53,084 nucleotides of DNA from Eggerthellaceae bacterium (GCA_009782605.1 WRIR01000016.1:1-53084); one strand, 5' to 3'; shown: positions 40,446 to 49,507, numbered from the stretch's first letter. Notes: a model not told the origin generated them from the sequence alone. Program-made: numbers and translations.

Positions 40446-40726
40446 GGCCTTACTGCATCCCAGCTGTCCCATTCGCTGAACAGCTCGTCGGCATCGATCC
40501 ATTCGCTGGGGTTTCCTGCCCTGGCCTCGGCCTCGGCTAGCTTTTCCTTCACATAGCGAATATGCAGGAATTCTTCGTACTTCTCGAACTCATCATAGGG
40601 AATCAAGGCGGCCTCGCTTTTGCCGTTGTTCGTTATGATGACATGGTCGCGATTCTTGACAATCCTCGCAACCTCAGAATAATTGTTCCTCAAGTCGCGG
40701 ACAGCCTTCACATGGGTAGCAAACAC
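40442..40726 (-). CDS. Phd/YefM-family antitoxin
   Basis: 94 residues from a GTG at 40726, with AGGGAGG ten bases upstream; an ATG at 40756 lacks a ribosome-binding site. The segment KAVRDLRNNYSEVARIVKNR then VIITNNGKSEAALIPYDEFEKYEE is the YefM/Phd fold. It binds its own promoter and neutralises the toxin encoded next. It lies between PAL11 and PAL12. Confidence 0.82.
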   Translation of the reverse strand: MFATHVKAVRDLRNNYSEVARIVKNRDHVIITNNGKSEAALIPYDEFEKYEEFLHIRYVKEKLAEAEARAGNPSEWIDADELFSEWDSWDAVRP

Positions 40727-40822
40727 GGTGGCAACACCTCCCTTTTTGTGATACATATTGTATCACACGGAGACGAGTATTTTAGTCATGCCTGGAATGT
40801 TTCTATCGTGTCTTGCAAGACG

Positions 40823-40915
40823 TGTCAATGGGGACGTATAACTTTGACACCTTTTGTTCGGTCGCCTCACAGGAAAAGGCGAGAAAAGGTGTCAAAGCTA
40901 TACGTCCCCATTGAC
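40823..40915. repeat. PAL12 palindrome
   Basis: 33-bp arms (40823-40855, 40883-40915) with one mismatch (GTTATAC versus GCTATAC). The loop has TTCGGTCGCCTCACAGGAAA, related to the PAL8 loop. Confidence 0.82.
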
Positions 40916-40987
40916 ATGAGTTTCTGCCCATCTGACAAAGAGAGGCGGCCACATGCCCACCCCCATTCCTGCGGTTAGTGTGGCGCG

Positions 40988-41325
40988 TGCCAAATCGGGC
41001 AAAGTTATCGGCACAAAACGGCCCAAATGTATGAATTTTTCAGGTCTTGAAAAGAAGCACGGCCAATCGTTTTTTCAAACTCGGGATAAGGCCAGGTAGC
41101 GGGCTTGTCCGACAAATCTATCCCGCCTTCATACTCAGGAGATTCCTATCAAATCATGTATGAATTTATGGGCAATATCGAGAGCCTTTTGCCTGCAACG
41201 TCGAATCCGGCCCGTCAAACGGCCCATCTACCTGGAGTTATCTGAACGATCCGGAAAGCGATTTGGAAGCAGTCGTGCATTTGAGCTGTTTCGTGCCAAC
41301 AACTGCCACGGTTGTGACACGGGGC
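40988..41325. repeat. MITE-like element, family 2, long copy
   Basis: The left end is GTGCCAAATCGGGCAAAGTT then ATCGGCACAAAACGG; the right end in reverse gives GTTGTTGGCACGAAACAGCT then CAAATGCACGA. The interior shares CTTGAAAAGAAGC, a GGATAAGGCCAGGTAG block and GGCTTGTCCGACAAA with the copy at 51636-51852, but has about 110 extra bases. Confidence 0.6.
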
Positions 41326-41578
41326 TCTTTACGCCCCGTTCTTGTGGTTGGCGCGGTGGGGCGTTCACCTGTGCGCGAAACCCTGTCGCCCGTGCGGGCG
41401 GGGCCTGCTCCGACGAGGGAAGGTGCCTTCGACCATCGGCTGGCTGTCGCCCGCTCGGGTGGGGCCTGTTCGCGTGTATGCGGGAGCCTGTCACTTGGTG
41501 CCGCGGCTGCTCGCCTGGTTCGAGACGGTTGCTTTGTGGTAGCATGTGGTGATTGGATCGAGCGAGAGGGAAGGCCTT

Positions 41579-41992
41579 ATGAAGATGAGCCTGGAACGTC
41601 GGATTGCTTTCGAGTGCGGCATGCTGCTCGTGTTCGTCGTGCTTCAGATGAGCCACGTCACGGGGGTGCTCGTCCATGAGGTGCTGAACGCGGCCTTCTT
41701 CGTCCTTGTCGTGCTCCATTGGGCGGTGAGCTGGAAAAGGATAAGGAACATACACAAAGCCACACGGGCGCGCCTCGTGGTCTTCCTGGTTTTGCCGGCC
41801 TCCTTCTTGGCGGCGGTATGCAGCGGCATCATGCTTTCCGGGCTCCTGTTCGGGCAGCTCGACGCGGCAGGCATGGAAACATGGCATCGCGCACACGGCT
41901 GGTCAACAAGGATAATGCTGGTTGCTGTGGTGTTCCACCTGGCAAACAACAGAAAGATGCTCGCCTCCTTCTTCACGAAAAGGAAGCGCTGA
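41579..41992 (+). CDS. DUF4405-type membrane protein (possible b-type cytochrome)
   Basis: 137 residues from the ATG at 41579, GAGAGGGAAGG upstream. Four hydrophobic segments carry conserved His: SHVTGVLVHE (about 30-38), VLHWAVSWKR (about 51-60), WHRAHGWSTR (about 102-111) and FHLANNRKM near the end. The placement fits the DUF4405 family, in which paired His residues may bind haem. It has no clear operon partner; a respiratory or reductase anchor role is inferred. Confidence 0.7.
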   Translation: MKMSLERRIAFECGMLLVFVVLQMSHVTGVLVHEVLNAAFFVLVVLHWAVSWKRIRNIHKATRARLVVFLVLPASFLAAVCSGIMLSGLLFGQLDAAGMETWHRAHGWSTRIMLVAVVFHLANNRKMLASFFTKRKR

Positions 41993-42108
41993 CCCTCTGA
42001 GGCCGCGCCCGCCGCGCCGGGTGTCCCTGTGACGCGGCACCCCCGGCACCCCCGCCGCCCCCCGGCACCCCCGCCGCCCGTGACGCGGCACCCCCCGGTG
42101 CGGTGCGG

Positions 42109-42138
42109 CTTTTGCGCGAAGGGTGTTTGCGCTATACT
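42109..42138 (+). promoter_or_regulatory. Possible glmU promoter
   Basis: TTTTGC (42110-42115) and TATACT (42133-42138) with a 17-base spacer, 34 bases before the start. Upstream (42004-42095) lie GC-rich copies of GTGACGCGGCACCCCCGGCA. Confidence 0.4.
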
Positions 42139-42171
42139 GGCTTTCCTGTTGAAAGAGGCGAAAGGAACATC

Positions 42172-43560
42172 ATGGGCGCTTCTGCCATAATCCTCGCGGC
42201 GGGCATGGGGACTCGCATGAACTCGAAGAAGCCCAAGGTCGCCCACGAGCTGTTGGGCAAGCCGCTCGTCAGGTGGGTCGTTGACGCGGCGCGCGCTGCG
42301 GGGGTCGATGAGGTCGTGACCGTTTTGGGGCACGGGCGCGAGCAGGTAATCCCCCTGGTTGAGGGCGATACCGCCATCGTGTTCCAAGAGCAGCTGCGCG
42401 GTACTGCCGATGCGGTCCTGGCCTGCAAGGAGGCCTTCGCCGGCTTCGACGGGCCGGTGCTCGTGCTCTCAGGTGACTGCCCCCTCATCACCCCAAGGAC
42501 CATCGGGGAGCTCGTCGAAGAACAAACACACAGCAAGGCGGCGGCCGTCGTGTTGACCATGGAGCTTGAGGACCCTTCCGGGTACGGGCGCATTATCCGC
42601 GACAGTGCGGGGGAGGTCGAGCGCATCGTGGAGCAGAAGGACGGCTCTGCGGAAGAGCTTGCCATCACCGAATGCAACTCTGGGTTCTACTGCTTTGACG
42701 CACAGGCGCTCTTTGCTGCGCTTGAGCAGGTGAGCACCGACAACGCGCAAGGGGAGTTCTACCTGACCGACGTGCTGGGGATATGCCGCGCGGCCGGCCA
42801 GAGGGTTTCCGCCCTGCCGACGGCGCATCCTGAGGAATGCCTCGGCATCAACTCGCGCGTCCAGCTTGCGCAGGCCGCACGGCACCTCCAGAAGCGCATC
42901 AACCGGGGCCACATGGACGCCGGAGTGACCATGCTCGACCCCGAGACGGTCTGGATAGGCCCCGGGGTCGCCATCGGAAGGGACGTCGAGATACTTCCCC
43001 AGTGCTTCTTGTACGGAAAGACCGCGGTAGGCGAGGGGAGCCTCATCGGCCCGAACACGCGGCTTACCGACACGGTTGTCGGCGTCGGCTGCACGGTCGA
43101 CGAGACCATCGCGCTTGAGGCCCGCATCGACGACTACGCGACCTGCGGCCCCCGCGCCTACCTGCGTCCGGGGGCCCACCTGTGCGAGAAGGCGAAGGCC
43201 GGCACCCATGTCGAGATAAAGAAGGCGACCGTCGGCATCGGCTCCAAGGTTCCCCATTTGAGCTACATAGGGGATGCCACTATCGGCGACGGCGTGAACA
43301 TCGGCGCCGGGTCCATTACCTGCAACTATGACGGGAAGGCCAAGCATCACACCGTCATCGAGGACGGCGTCTTCGTCGGCAGCGACACGATGCTCGTCGC
43401 CCCGGTGACAATTGGCGAGCATGCCCTGATCGGCGCCGGCTCGGTCATTACCGAAGATGTTTCCGCCCATGCCCTCGGCCTGGGGCGCGCCCGCCAGACC
43501 GAGATAAAGGACTATACGCTGCCTCGCCAGGATGCGTGCCGCGACGGCCATGGCGAATGA
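42172..43560 (+). CDS. glmU: Bifunctional UDP-N-acetylglucosamine pyrophosphorylase / glucosamine-1-phosphate acetyltransferase
   Basis: 462 residues from the ATG at 42172, with GAAAGGAAC upstream; an earlier in-frame start at 42103 lacks support. It makes UDP-GlcNAc for peptidoglycan and wall polymers. The uridyltransferase loop is LAAGMGTRMNSKKPKVAHEL (8-27). The C-terminal half is a left-handed beta helix with hexapeptide repeats, including AKAGTHVEIKKATVGIGSK, GAGSITCNYDG and GSDTMLVAPVTIGE. It is followed by prs and pth, the usual actinobacterial glmU-prs-pth order. Confidence 0.95.
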   Translation: MGASAIILAAGMGTRMNSKKPKVAHELLGKPLVRWVVDAARAAGVDEVVTVLGHGREQVIPLVEGDTAIVFQEQLRGTADAVLACKEAFAGFDGPVLVLSGDCPLITPRTIGELVEEQTHSKAAAVVLTMELEDPSGYGRIIRDSAGEVERIVEQKDGSAEELAITECNSGFYCFDAQALFAALEQVSTDNAQGEFYLTDVLGICRAAGQRVSALPTAHPEECLGINSRVQLAQAARHLQKRINRGHMDAGVTMLDPETVWIGPGVAIGRDVEILPQCFLYGKTAVGEGSLIGPNTRLTDTVVGVGCTVDETIALEARIDDYATCGPRAYLRPGAHLCEKAKAGTHVEIKKATVGIGSKVPHLSYIGDATIGDGVNIGAGSITCNYDGKAKHHTVIEDGVFVGSDTMLVAPVTIGEHALIGAGSVITEDVSAHALGLGRARQTEIKDYTLPRQDACRDGHGE

Positions 43561-43606
43561 CCGCGGGCGTGGCCGCGGGGATGTCCGCAGCGTTGGCCGC
43601 TGGCGC

Positions 43607-43675
43607 CGGGAAGGGCACCTACGCGGGGTGCCGGGAAGGGCACCTACGCGGGGTGCCGGGAAGGGTGCCGGAAAG
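43607..43675. repeat. Tandem hairpin repeat between glmU and prs
   Basis: The 25-base unit CGGGAAGGGCACCTACGCGG plus GGTGC is present twice (43607-43631, 43632-43656) with a partial third. Each unit contains GGCACC-TACGCG-GGGTGCC and can fold as a small hairpin. Confidence 0.65.
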
Positions 43676-43789
43676 CAGCCTCCCACCAACTTTGAAGACT
43701 TTGAAAACCACGGAGGTTTCTCTCTGTATGTGCGGGTGGATGCAATACAATGAAGGGCAGTGCCGAATGCGACAGTGAGGAGCGCATAC

Positions 43790-44878
43790 ATGACTGACGA
43801 GCCCGACGAGGTTACGATGACCGACATAATCGACACGTCCGACATGGCTGACGCCACGCCTGACGTGATCGACATGAAGAAGAGCCTGGCGGTGTTCTCC
43901 GGGTCGATCAACCCGGAGCTTGCCGAGGAGGTCGCCCAGCACCTGAACACGCGGCTGGGAGGGATATCGCTCAAGCAGTTCTCGAACGGCGAGATATACG
44001 CCCGCTACCTCAACAGCATCCGGGGCGCGGACGTCTTCATCGTCCAGTCGGTTGCAAGCGGCTCTGGCGGCGACGGCCCGTCCATGGATGTCAACGGCGC
44101 CCTCATGGAGCTCCTTATCATGGCGGACGCGGCGAAACGGGCCTCGGCGCGCAGCATCACGGCGGTCATATCGCACTACGGGTACTCGCGCCAGGACCGC
44201 AAGGCAGCGGCCCGCGAGCCGATCACGGCGAAGCTCGTGGCGAATCTGCTCACGGTCGCCGGCGTCGACCGGACTATCACCATCGACCTGCACCAAGGGC
44301 AGATACAGGGCTTTTTCGACACGCCGGTGAACCACCTGACGGCCCTGCCCATCCTGGCAACCTACTTCAAGAAGAAGCACTTCGACAAAAGCCGCCTGTG
44401 CGTAGTGAGCCCCGACGTCGGGCGCGCAAAGGCCGCTAAGAAGTTCTCCGACGTCATGGACGCGGACCTGGTCATCATGCACAAGGGGCGCCCCAACCAC
44501 AACGAGGCCGAGATCACGGCCCTCATCGGGGACGTCCGCGACAAGATATGCATCATCAACGACGATATGATAGACACGGGCGGAACCCTGATAGCCGCCG
44601 CCGAGACCCTCAAGAACGAAGGCGCCGACCGGGTCTACGTCTGCGCCACGCACCCCATCTTCAGCGGCCCTGCCTACGAGCGGCTGGAGAACTCCGATAT
44701 CGAAGAGGTGGTGGTGTGCAACACCATCCCTGTGCCGAGTGAGCGCCTTATGGCCTCACGGGGCAAGAAGGGCAAGATAACCCTGGTCTCTGTGGCGCCT
44801 CTGCTTGCGGAAGCTATCACGAATGTGTATAACGATGGCTCAGTTTCTCAAATCTTTGATTCCGACTACTCGCTCTGA
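43790..44878 (+). CDS. prs: Ribose-phosphate pyrophosphokinase
   Basis: 362 residues from the ATG at 43790 (GTGAGGAG upstream). It makes PRPP from ribose-5-phosphate and ATP for nucleotides, histidine and NAD. The first about 30 residues (acidic, Asp/Thr-rich) are an extension; the enzyme begins at MKKSLAVFSGS. Visible sites are YGYSRQDRKAAAREPITAK (about 143-161), DLHQGQIQGFF (about 171) and the PRPP loop NDDMIDTGGTL (about 257). The 3' end overlaps pth by 44 bases in another frame. Confidence 0.95.
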   Translation: MTDEPDEVTMTDIIDTSDMADATPDVIDMKKSLAVFSGSINPELAEEVAQHLNTRLGGISLKQFSNGEIYARYLNSIRGADVFIVQSVASGSGGDGPSMDVNGALMELLIMADAAKRASARSITAVISHYGYSRQDRKAAAREPITAKLVANLLTVAGVDRTITIDLHQGQIQGFFDTPVNHLTALPILATYFKKKHFDKSRLCVVSPDVGRAKAAKKFSDVMDADLVIMHKGRPNHNEAEITALIGDVRDKICIINDDMIDTGGTLIAAAETLKNEGADRVYVCATHPIFSGPAYERLENSDIEEVVVCNTIPVPSERLMASRGKKGKITLVSVAPLLAEAITNVYNDGSVSQIFDSDYSL

Positions 44879-45491
44879 GCGACGCGGCGCCCCCACGGAA
44901 CGCGACTCGGGCGGCGTGCGCGAGGCCTACCTCGTGGTCGGCTTGGGCAACCCGGGGAACAATTATGCCCACACGCGGCATAACGCCGGTTTCGACACCC
45001 TCGACATCATTGCCGAAGAGCTCCAGGTGCGCTATTGGAAAAACGAGTGCGGCGCGCACACCGCCAAAGCCGCCTATCACGACCGCGACCTCGTCCTGGC
45101 GAAGCCCCTGAGCTTCATGAATGTCTCAGGCGGGCCGGTAAAGCAGCTCTGCAAGGCATACGGCATCGGGCTGGAGCACCTGGTCGTCATCCACGACGAC
45201 CTCGACATCGAGCCGGGCACCATCCGCGTGAAGCTCGGCGGCGGGCATGCCGGGCACAACGGCCTGCGCTCCCTGGCCGACAAGCTCGCGTCGCCCGACT
45301 GGTTCCGGGTGCGTGTCGGCATCGGACGCCCGCCGGGGCGCATGGATGCCGCCGACTATGTCTTGCAGGCGCCGAAGAAAGAGGCGCTCGACGATTTCAG
45401 GCAGGCCTGTCAAAGGGGCAGCGAGGCGACGCTCTTCCTTGTCGAGAACGGCCTTGAGAACACCCAACAGAAGTTCAACCGTTCGACATGA
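44835..45491 (+). CDS. pth: Peptidyl-tRNA hydrolase
   Basis: 218 residues from the ATG at 44835, which lies inside prs; no strong ribosome-binding site is seen, so translational coupling is likely. It frees tRNA from peptidyl-tRNAs that drop off ribosomes. Key segments are VVGLGNPGNNYAHTRHNAGF (about 36-55, with the catalytic His in RHNAG), FMNVSGG, VIHDDLDIEPG and GGGHAGHNGLRSL. The N-terminal about 30 residues are an extension (LIPTTRSERRGAPTE). Confidence 0.95.
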   Translation: MAQFLKSLIPTTRSERRGAPTERDSGGVREAYLVVGLGNPGNNYAHTRHNAGFDTLDIIAEELQVRYWKNECGAHTAKAAYHDRDLVLAKPLSFMNVSGGPVKQLCKAYGIGLEHLVVIHDDLDIEPGTIRVKLGGGHAGHNGLRSLADKLASPDWFRVRVGIGRPPGRMDAADYVLQAPKKEALDDFRQACQRGSEATLFLVENGLENTQQKFNRST

Positions 45492-45565
45492 ACCGCCCGA
45501 TCGGCAACACGAATTGTTCAACACAACGTTGACAAATTTATGGGGAATGGGCCCTGGATTCTTTT

Positions 45566-45609
45566 CCATGGTATTGTTTGACCATGGTATTCTTGAAACA
45601 ACATATACT
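45566..45609 (+). promoter_or_regulatory. Probable htrA control region
   Basis: CCATGGTATT occurs twice (45566 and 45582), a direct repeat with period 16. TTGACC (45578-45583) and TATACT (45604-45609) are 20 bases apart, longer than a sigma-A spacer, so the exact promoter is not settled. The repeats may be operator half-sites. Confidence 0.4.
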
Positions 45610-45626
45610 GGAGGAGTGTAAGTGAT

Positions 45627-47297
45627 ATGAGCGATTCGAATTACGATAACCCCCAAGGGGCATCCGTCCCTCCGTCGTACGATGAAGACAGGGTTGAGAC
45701 TGCGCAAAGCCGGGTAGAGGCTGCGCAGAGCAGGGTTGAGGCCGCGCAGAGCCGGGTAGAGGCCGCACGCAGCCGCGCAGAGGCCGCACGCAGCCAGGCA
45801 GATGCCGCGCAGAGCCAGGCAGAGCAGGCGGCCCGCCAGGCGACTGCGGCGACCCAGGCGGCCGCAGCCCAGGCAGCCCAGGCAGCCCAGGCGACCGCAA
45901 CCCAGACGGCCTCGGCGACCGCAGCGGCGACAACGGCTGCAGCCGCGGCTGCAACCCAGGCAGCCCAGGCGGCCGCAACCCAGAGGGCTGCGGCACCATC
46001 GCCCACCCAGGCGCCCACCCAGCCCTTCTCAGCAGCCCCCACATATCCGCAACAGCAGGTGCCAGTCGCGGCCCAGGCCTACCAACAACCTGCGGCGCAG
46101 GCCCAGAGCGCCTATCGGCAGCCGGTCTACCAGGCGCCGGCAGCCGGGGCGCAGAAGAAGTCCGGCGGCGGCGCACGGAACTTCCTCCTGAGCTTCTTGG
46201 GCGCCGCGCTCGCGTGCATCCTCATGTTCTCGGGCTTCGGCCTCTGGAATGCCTTCTCATCCCGTCCAGCACAGGCCCCCGAGCCCGCTTTCATCGGCTC
46301 CGGCGGGTCAGGCGGTATCGCTTCAGATGTCGATGAGTCGCTTGCCGTCGCCGTGGCGAGGACGACCCTCCCCTCGGTGGTGAACATCGACGTGTTCGCG
46401 GCTTCTCCGGCGGGCCCCTTCGGCGGCGGCCTGTTCGGCGACGATATGGTCGAGTTCTCCCTCGGAAGCGGAGTGATCCTTTCCGAGGACGGCTATATCA
46501 TCACGAACTACCATGTCATCGAAGGAGCCGATGCCCTTGAGGTGACCATTGCAGGAGAGGTCTACCAGGCAGACATCGTTGGCGTCGACCCCAGCTCAGA
46601 CCTTGCCGTCATCAAGGCCCGCAATGCGTCGGGGCTTGTTCCCATCGAGATCGGGAGCTCGTCCGACCTGGTCATCGGTCAGTGGGTCATGGCCATCGGC
46701 AGCCCCTTCGGCCTTGAGCAGTCGGTTTCGACAGGCATCGTTTCCGCAACAAGCCGCTCGACTATCATGGAGTCCACGACCGGCGGCGACGTGATGGTCT
46801 ACACGAACCTGATCCAGACCGACGCCGCCATCAACCCGGGGAACTCCGGCGGGGCCCTGGTGGATGCCGACGGGAGGCTGATCGGCATCAACACGCTGAT
46901 CACGTCGTATTCCGGGAGCTTCTCAGGTGTCGGCTTCGCAATTCCGGTCGACTACGCCATCAACATCGCCCAGCAGATAATCGACGGGAAGATGCCCTCC
47001 CATGCCCAGCTCGGTGTGTCGCTCTCGTCGGTCGACCCCTCGCTTGCCCAGCGCTACGGCCTGTCGGTGAGCCATGGCGCCTACGTCACGGTGGTCCATC
47101 GCGGATCGAGTGCCGACAGCGCCGGCATTGAGATAGGCGACATCATCACGAGGTTCGACGGAAGGGCCATCAATTCCGCAAGCGACCTCATGCTTGAGAT
47201 ACGCTCGAAGAACCCGGGCGACACGGTGAATATCGAGGTCAACCGCGACGGAGAGAAGCTGACCATCGAGGTGACCCTCGGCTCGGACGCGGGCTAG
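45627..47297 (+). CDS. htrA: HtrA/DegP-like membrane-anchored serine protease with PDZ domain
   Basis: 556 residues, GGAGGAG ten bases upstream. HtrA proteases degrade or refold damaged envelope proteins. Residues about 22-75 are seven-residue repeats [14 protein letters not shown], likely coiled coil, then Ala/Thr/Gln-rich to about 130. One TM segment ([20 protein letters not shown], about 184-205) anchors it. The protease domain has ITNYHVIEG (His about 297), SSDLAVIK (Asp about 325) and [11 protein letters not shown] (Ser about 408). One PDZ domain is at about 465-550 ([19 protein letters not shown]). It precedes pyrH with a five-base gap. Confidence 0.9.
   Translation: MSDSNYDNPQGASVPPSYDEDRVETAQSRVEAAQSRVEAAQSRVEAARSRAEAARSQADAAQSQAEQAARQATAATQAAAAQAAQAAQATATQTASATAAATTAAAAAATQAAQAAATQRAAAPSPTQAPTQPFSAAPTYPQQQVPVAAQAYQQPAAQAQSAYRQPVYQAPAAGAQKKSGGGARNFLLSFLGAALACILMFSGFGLWNAFSSRPAQAPEPAFIGSGGSGGIASDVDESLAVAVARTTLPSVVNIDVFAASPAGPFGGGLFGDDMVEFSLGSGVILSEDGYIITNYHVIEGADALEVTIAGEVYQADIVGVDPSSDLAVIKARNASGLVPIEIGSSSDLVIGQWVMAIGSPFGLEQSVSTGIVSATSRSTIMESTTGGDVMVYTNLIQTDAAINPGNSGGALVDADGRLIGINTLITSYSGSFSGVGFAIPVDYAINIAQQIIDGKMPSHAQLGVSLSSVDPSLAQRYGLSVSHGAYVTVVHRGSSADSAGIEIGDIITRFDGRAINSASDLMLEIRSKNPGDTVNIEVNRDGEKLTIEVTLGSDAG
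45690..45860 (+). repeat. 21-bp tandem repeats encoding a heptad coil in HtrA
   Basis: CGCAAAGCCGGGTAGAGGCT-like units of 21 bases (one heptad VEAAQSR) repeat about eight times, with increasing divergence toward the 3' end. Confidence 0.7.
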
Positions 47298-47332
47298 GCG
47301 CCGTGGAAGGCTCATATAACGGGAAGGCCCCC

Positions 47333-48058
47333 ATGGCTGACGGTGACAAAGCCTACAAGTACAAGCGGGTGCTCCTCAAGCTCTCAGGCGAGGCTTTGGC
47401 AGGGGATGTCGGGTACGGGATCGACCCGCAGGTTGTCGAGGACCTTGCCGCCCAGATAAAAGACATCGTGAGCGGCGGTGTTGAGCTCGCCATCGTTGTC
47501 GGCGGCGGCAACATCTTCCGGGGCATGGCTGCCAGCGCCAGCGGCATGGACCGCTCGCAGGCCGACTATATCGGCATGCTCGCCACCATCATGAACGCCC
47601 TTGCCCTGCAAGACGCCTTCGAGCGCCAGGGCATCTATACGCGGGTGCAAAGCGCTATCTCCATGCAGGAGGTCTCGGAGCCCTATATCCGCCGCCGCGC
47701 CATCCGCCACCTGGAAAAAGGGCGCATCGTCATCCTTGCGGCAGGCACGGGCAACCCCTACTTCACCACCGACACGACCGCGGCCCTGCGCGCCTGCGAG
47801 CTTGACGCAGAATGCCTGCTCAAAGCGACGAAAGTGGAGGGGATATACGATTCCGACCCGGTCGAGAACCCCCAGGCGCACAAGTACGACACCATCAGCT
47901 ACCTTGAGGTGCTCTCGAAGGAGCTGCACGTCATGGATTCGGCGGCGACATCGCTGTGCATGGACAACGACCTGCCGATGATCGTCTTCGATTTGACCGT
48001 TCCAGGGAATATCGCCCGTGTTTTGCGCGGCGAAAACGTGGGAACCACGGTACAATAG
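47333..48058 (+). CDS. pyrH: UMP kinase
   Basis: 241 residues from the ATG at 47333, GGGAAGG five bases upstream; a GTG at 47303 is rejected. It phosphorylates UMP to UDP. The amino-acid kinase fold shows [12 protein letters not shown] (about 11), [12 protein letters not shown] (about 54) and [21 protein letters not shown] (about 134-154). It starts a pyrH-frr-uppS-cdsA-dxr run that is standard in bacteria, but rpsB and tsf are not upstream; htrA is. Confidence 0.95.
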   Translation: MADGDKAYKYKRVLLKLSGEALAGDVGYGIDPQVVEDLAAQIKDIVSGGVELAIVVGGGNIFRGMAASASGMDRSQADYIGMLATIMNALALQDAFERQGIYTRVQSAISMQEVSEPYIRRRAIRHLEKGRIVILAAGTGNPYFTTDTTAALRACELDAECLLKATKVEGIYDSDPVENPQAHKYDTISYLEVLSKELHVMDSAATSLCMDNDLPMIVFDLTVPGNIARVLRGENVGTTVQ

Positions 48059-48091
48059 GCGCAGCGACAAGACTGGCTGAAAGGAAGCACG

Positions 48092-48649
48092 ATGATTGAC
48101 GATATATTGGTGCATGCCGAAGAACACATGCAAAAGGCAGTTGCCAGCCTGGGCGACAATTTCGGGGCGGTCCGCACAGGGCGTGCGAGCGCGCTGGTGC
48201 TCGACCGCATCAAGGTCGACTACTACGGGGTCATGACGCCGATCAACCAGATGGCTGCCATAAAGACCCCCGACGCCCACATGCTGCTCATCGAGCCTTG
48301 GGAAAAGTCGTCTCTTTCGGCGATAACGCAGGCCATCCAGTCGAGCGACCTGGGCGTCACGCCCTCGAACGACGGCTCGGTCATCCGCCTGCCCTTCCCG
48401 CAGCCGACCGAAGAGCGCCGCCGCGAGCTCGTGAAGCAGTGCAAGGTCTATGCGGAAGAGTCGCGTGTGAGCGTGCGCAATGCCCGCAGGGACGCCAACA
48501 CCGCCATCGAGAAGCTGAAGAAGGACTCGCAGGTCTCCGAGGACGATGCCAAGCGCGGCGAGGCGGACTGTCAGAAGCTGACTGACAAGTATATCGCTGA
48601 GATCGACGAGGTGTTCAAGAAAAAAGAAGCAGAGGTCATGGAGATCTAG
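48092..48649 (+). CDS. frr: Ribosome recycling factor
   Basis: 185 residues, the standard length. It splits post-termination ribosomes with EF-G. Recognised by VRTGRASALVLDRIKVDYYG (about 31-50), PWEKSSLSAITQAIQSSDLG (about 70) and PTEERRRELVKQCKVYAEES. It lies 33 bases after pyrH with AAAGGAAG upstream. Confidence 0.95.
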   Translation: MIDDILVHAEEHMQKAVASLGDNFGAVRTGRASALVLDRIKVDYYGVMTPINQMAAIKTPDAHMLLIEPWEKSSLSAITQAIQSSDLGVTPSNDGSVIRLPFPQPTEERRRELVKQCKVYAEESRVSVRNARRDANTAIEKLKKDSQVSEDDAKRGEADCQKLTDKYIAEIDEVFKKKEAEVMEI

Positions 48650-48715
48650 GGTGAGGCGGGCCCGGCGCCGTCCGGGTATGCCGTTGCCCGGCTCATCCTT
48701 TGCCACGGACGGGTT

Positions 48716-49495
48716 ATGCGCAAGGCCTTAAACGACATATTCCCCCAGCCACCAGCAGGGCTTGACCCTGCTGAATTGGATATGGCCCGGATTCCCACCC
48801 ATGTCGCCATCATCATGGACGGGAACGGCAGGTGGGCGAAGCTGCGGGGGGGAAGTCGCCTTGCAGGCCACCAGGCGGGCATCGAGGCAGTACGAGAGAG
48901 CATTCGCTGCGCTTCTGACCTGGGGGTGCGCTACCTCACCATCTATTCCTTCTCATCGGAGAACTGGAAGCGGCCCGAAGACGAGGTCAGGGGCCTGATG
49001 GACCTGTTTGCCCGGACGATGCTTGCAGAAGTGGACGCCCTTCATGAGGAAGGGGTCCGCGTGGCGACCATCGGCAGCCTGGCCGCGCTGCCCCAGGAGA
49101 CACGGGGCGCGTTCAAGGCCGCCTGGGACATGACGAAGGACAACACCGGCATGACGCTCGTCGTCGCCATCAACTACGGCGGCCGCGCCGACATCATCGA
49201 CGCGGTCGGGAGTTATATGGATGCGGCGCACGAGGCCGCCCGGGCGGGGCGCACGCCGGAGGCCTTGACCGAGGAGGCCTTTTCCCGCCACTTCTCCACC
49301 GCCGGGATCCCCGACCCCGACCTGCTTGTCCGCACGAGCGGCGAGATGCGCGTGTCGAACTTCCTGCTGTGGCAGATCGCCTACACCGAGTTCGTGTGCA
49401 CCGAGGTGCTGTGGCCGGATTTCGACCGCTACGAGCTTTTGCGCACCCTGCTCGACTTCCAGGGGCGTGAGCGCCGCTTCGGGGCCGTGGGGTAG
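48716..49495 (+). CDS. uppS: Isoprenyl transferase (undecaprenyl diphosphate synthase)
   Basis: 259 residues. It makes the C55 lipid carrier for peptidoglycan and wall polymers. The signature is VAIIMDGNGRWAKLRG (about 30-45), then GHQAGIEAVRE, TIYSFSSENWKRP and a C-terminal SNFLLWQIAYTEF. An N-terminal extension of about 25 residues contains FPQPPAGLDPAELD. The gap to frr is 66 bases and to cdsA 12. Confidence 0.95.
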   Translation: MRKALNDIFPQPPAGLDPAELDMARIPTHVAIIMDGNGRWAKLRGGSRLAGHQAGIEAVRESIRCASDLGVRYLTIYSFSSENWKRPEDEVRGLMDLFARTMLAEVDALHEEGVRVATIGSLAALPQETRGAFKAAWDMTKDNTGMTLVVAINYGGRADIIDAVGSYMDAAHEAARAGRTPEALTEEAFSRHFSTAGIPDPDLLVRTSGEMRVSNFLLWQIAYTEFVCTEVLWPDFDRYELLRTLLDFQGRERRFGAVG

Positions 49496-49507
49496 GGGGG
49501 CCGCCCG

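Larger units (their letters stand above)
40727..41578. other. Gene-free region with PAL12 and MITE family 2 copy
   Basis: Contains PAL12 (40823-40915) and a long MITE-like element (40988-41325). The remainder (41326-41578) is GC-rich with two imperfect copies of TCGCCCG-TGCGGG(C/T)GGGGCCTG, around 41389 and 41449. No gene is supported. Confidence 0.55.

Noticed and set aside
5312-40915. PAL palindromes as ordinary rho-independent terminators
   Set aside because: Several lie inside coding regions or upstream of starts, arms are far longer than needed, and most lack a T-tract, though terminator activity of single copies is possible.
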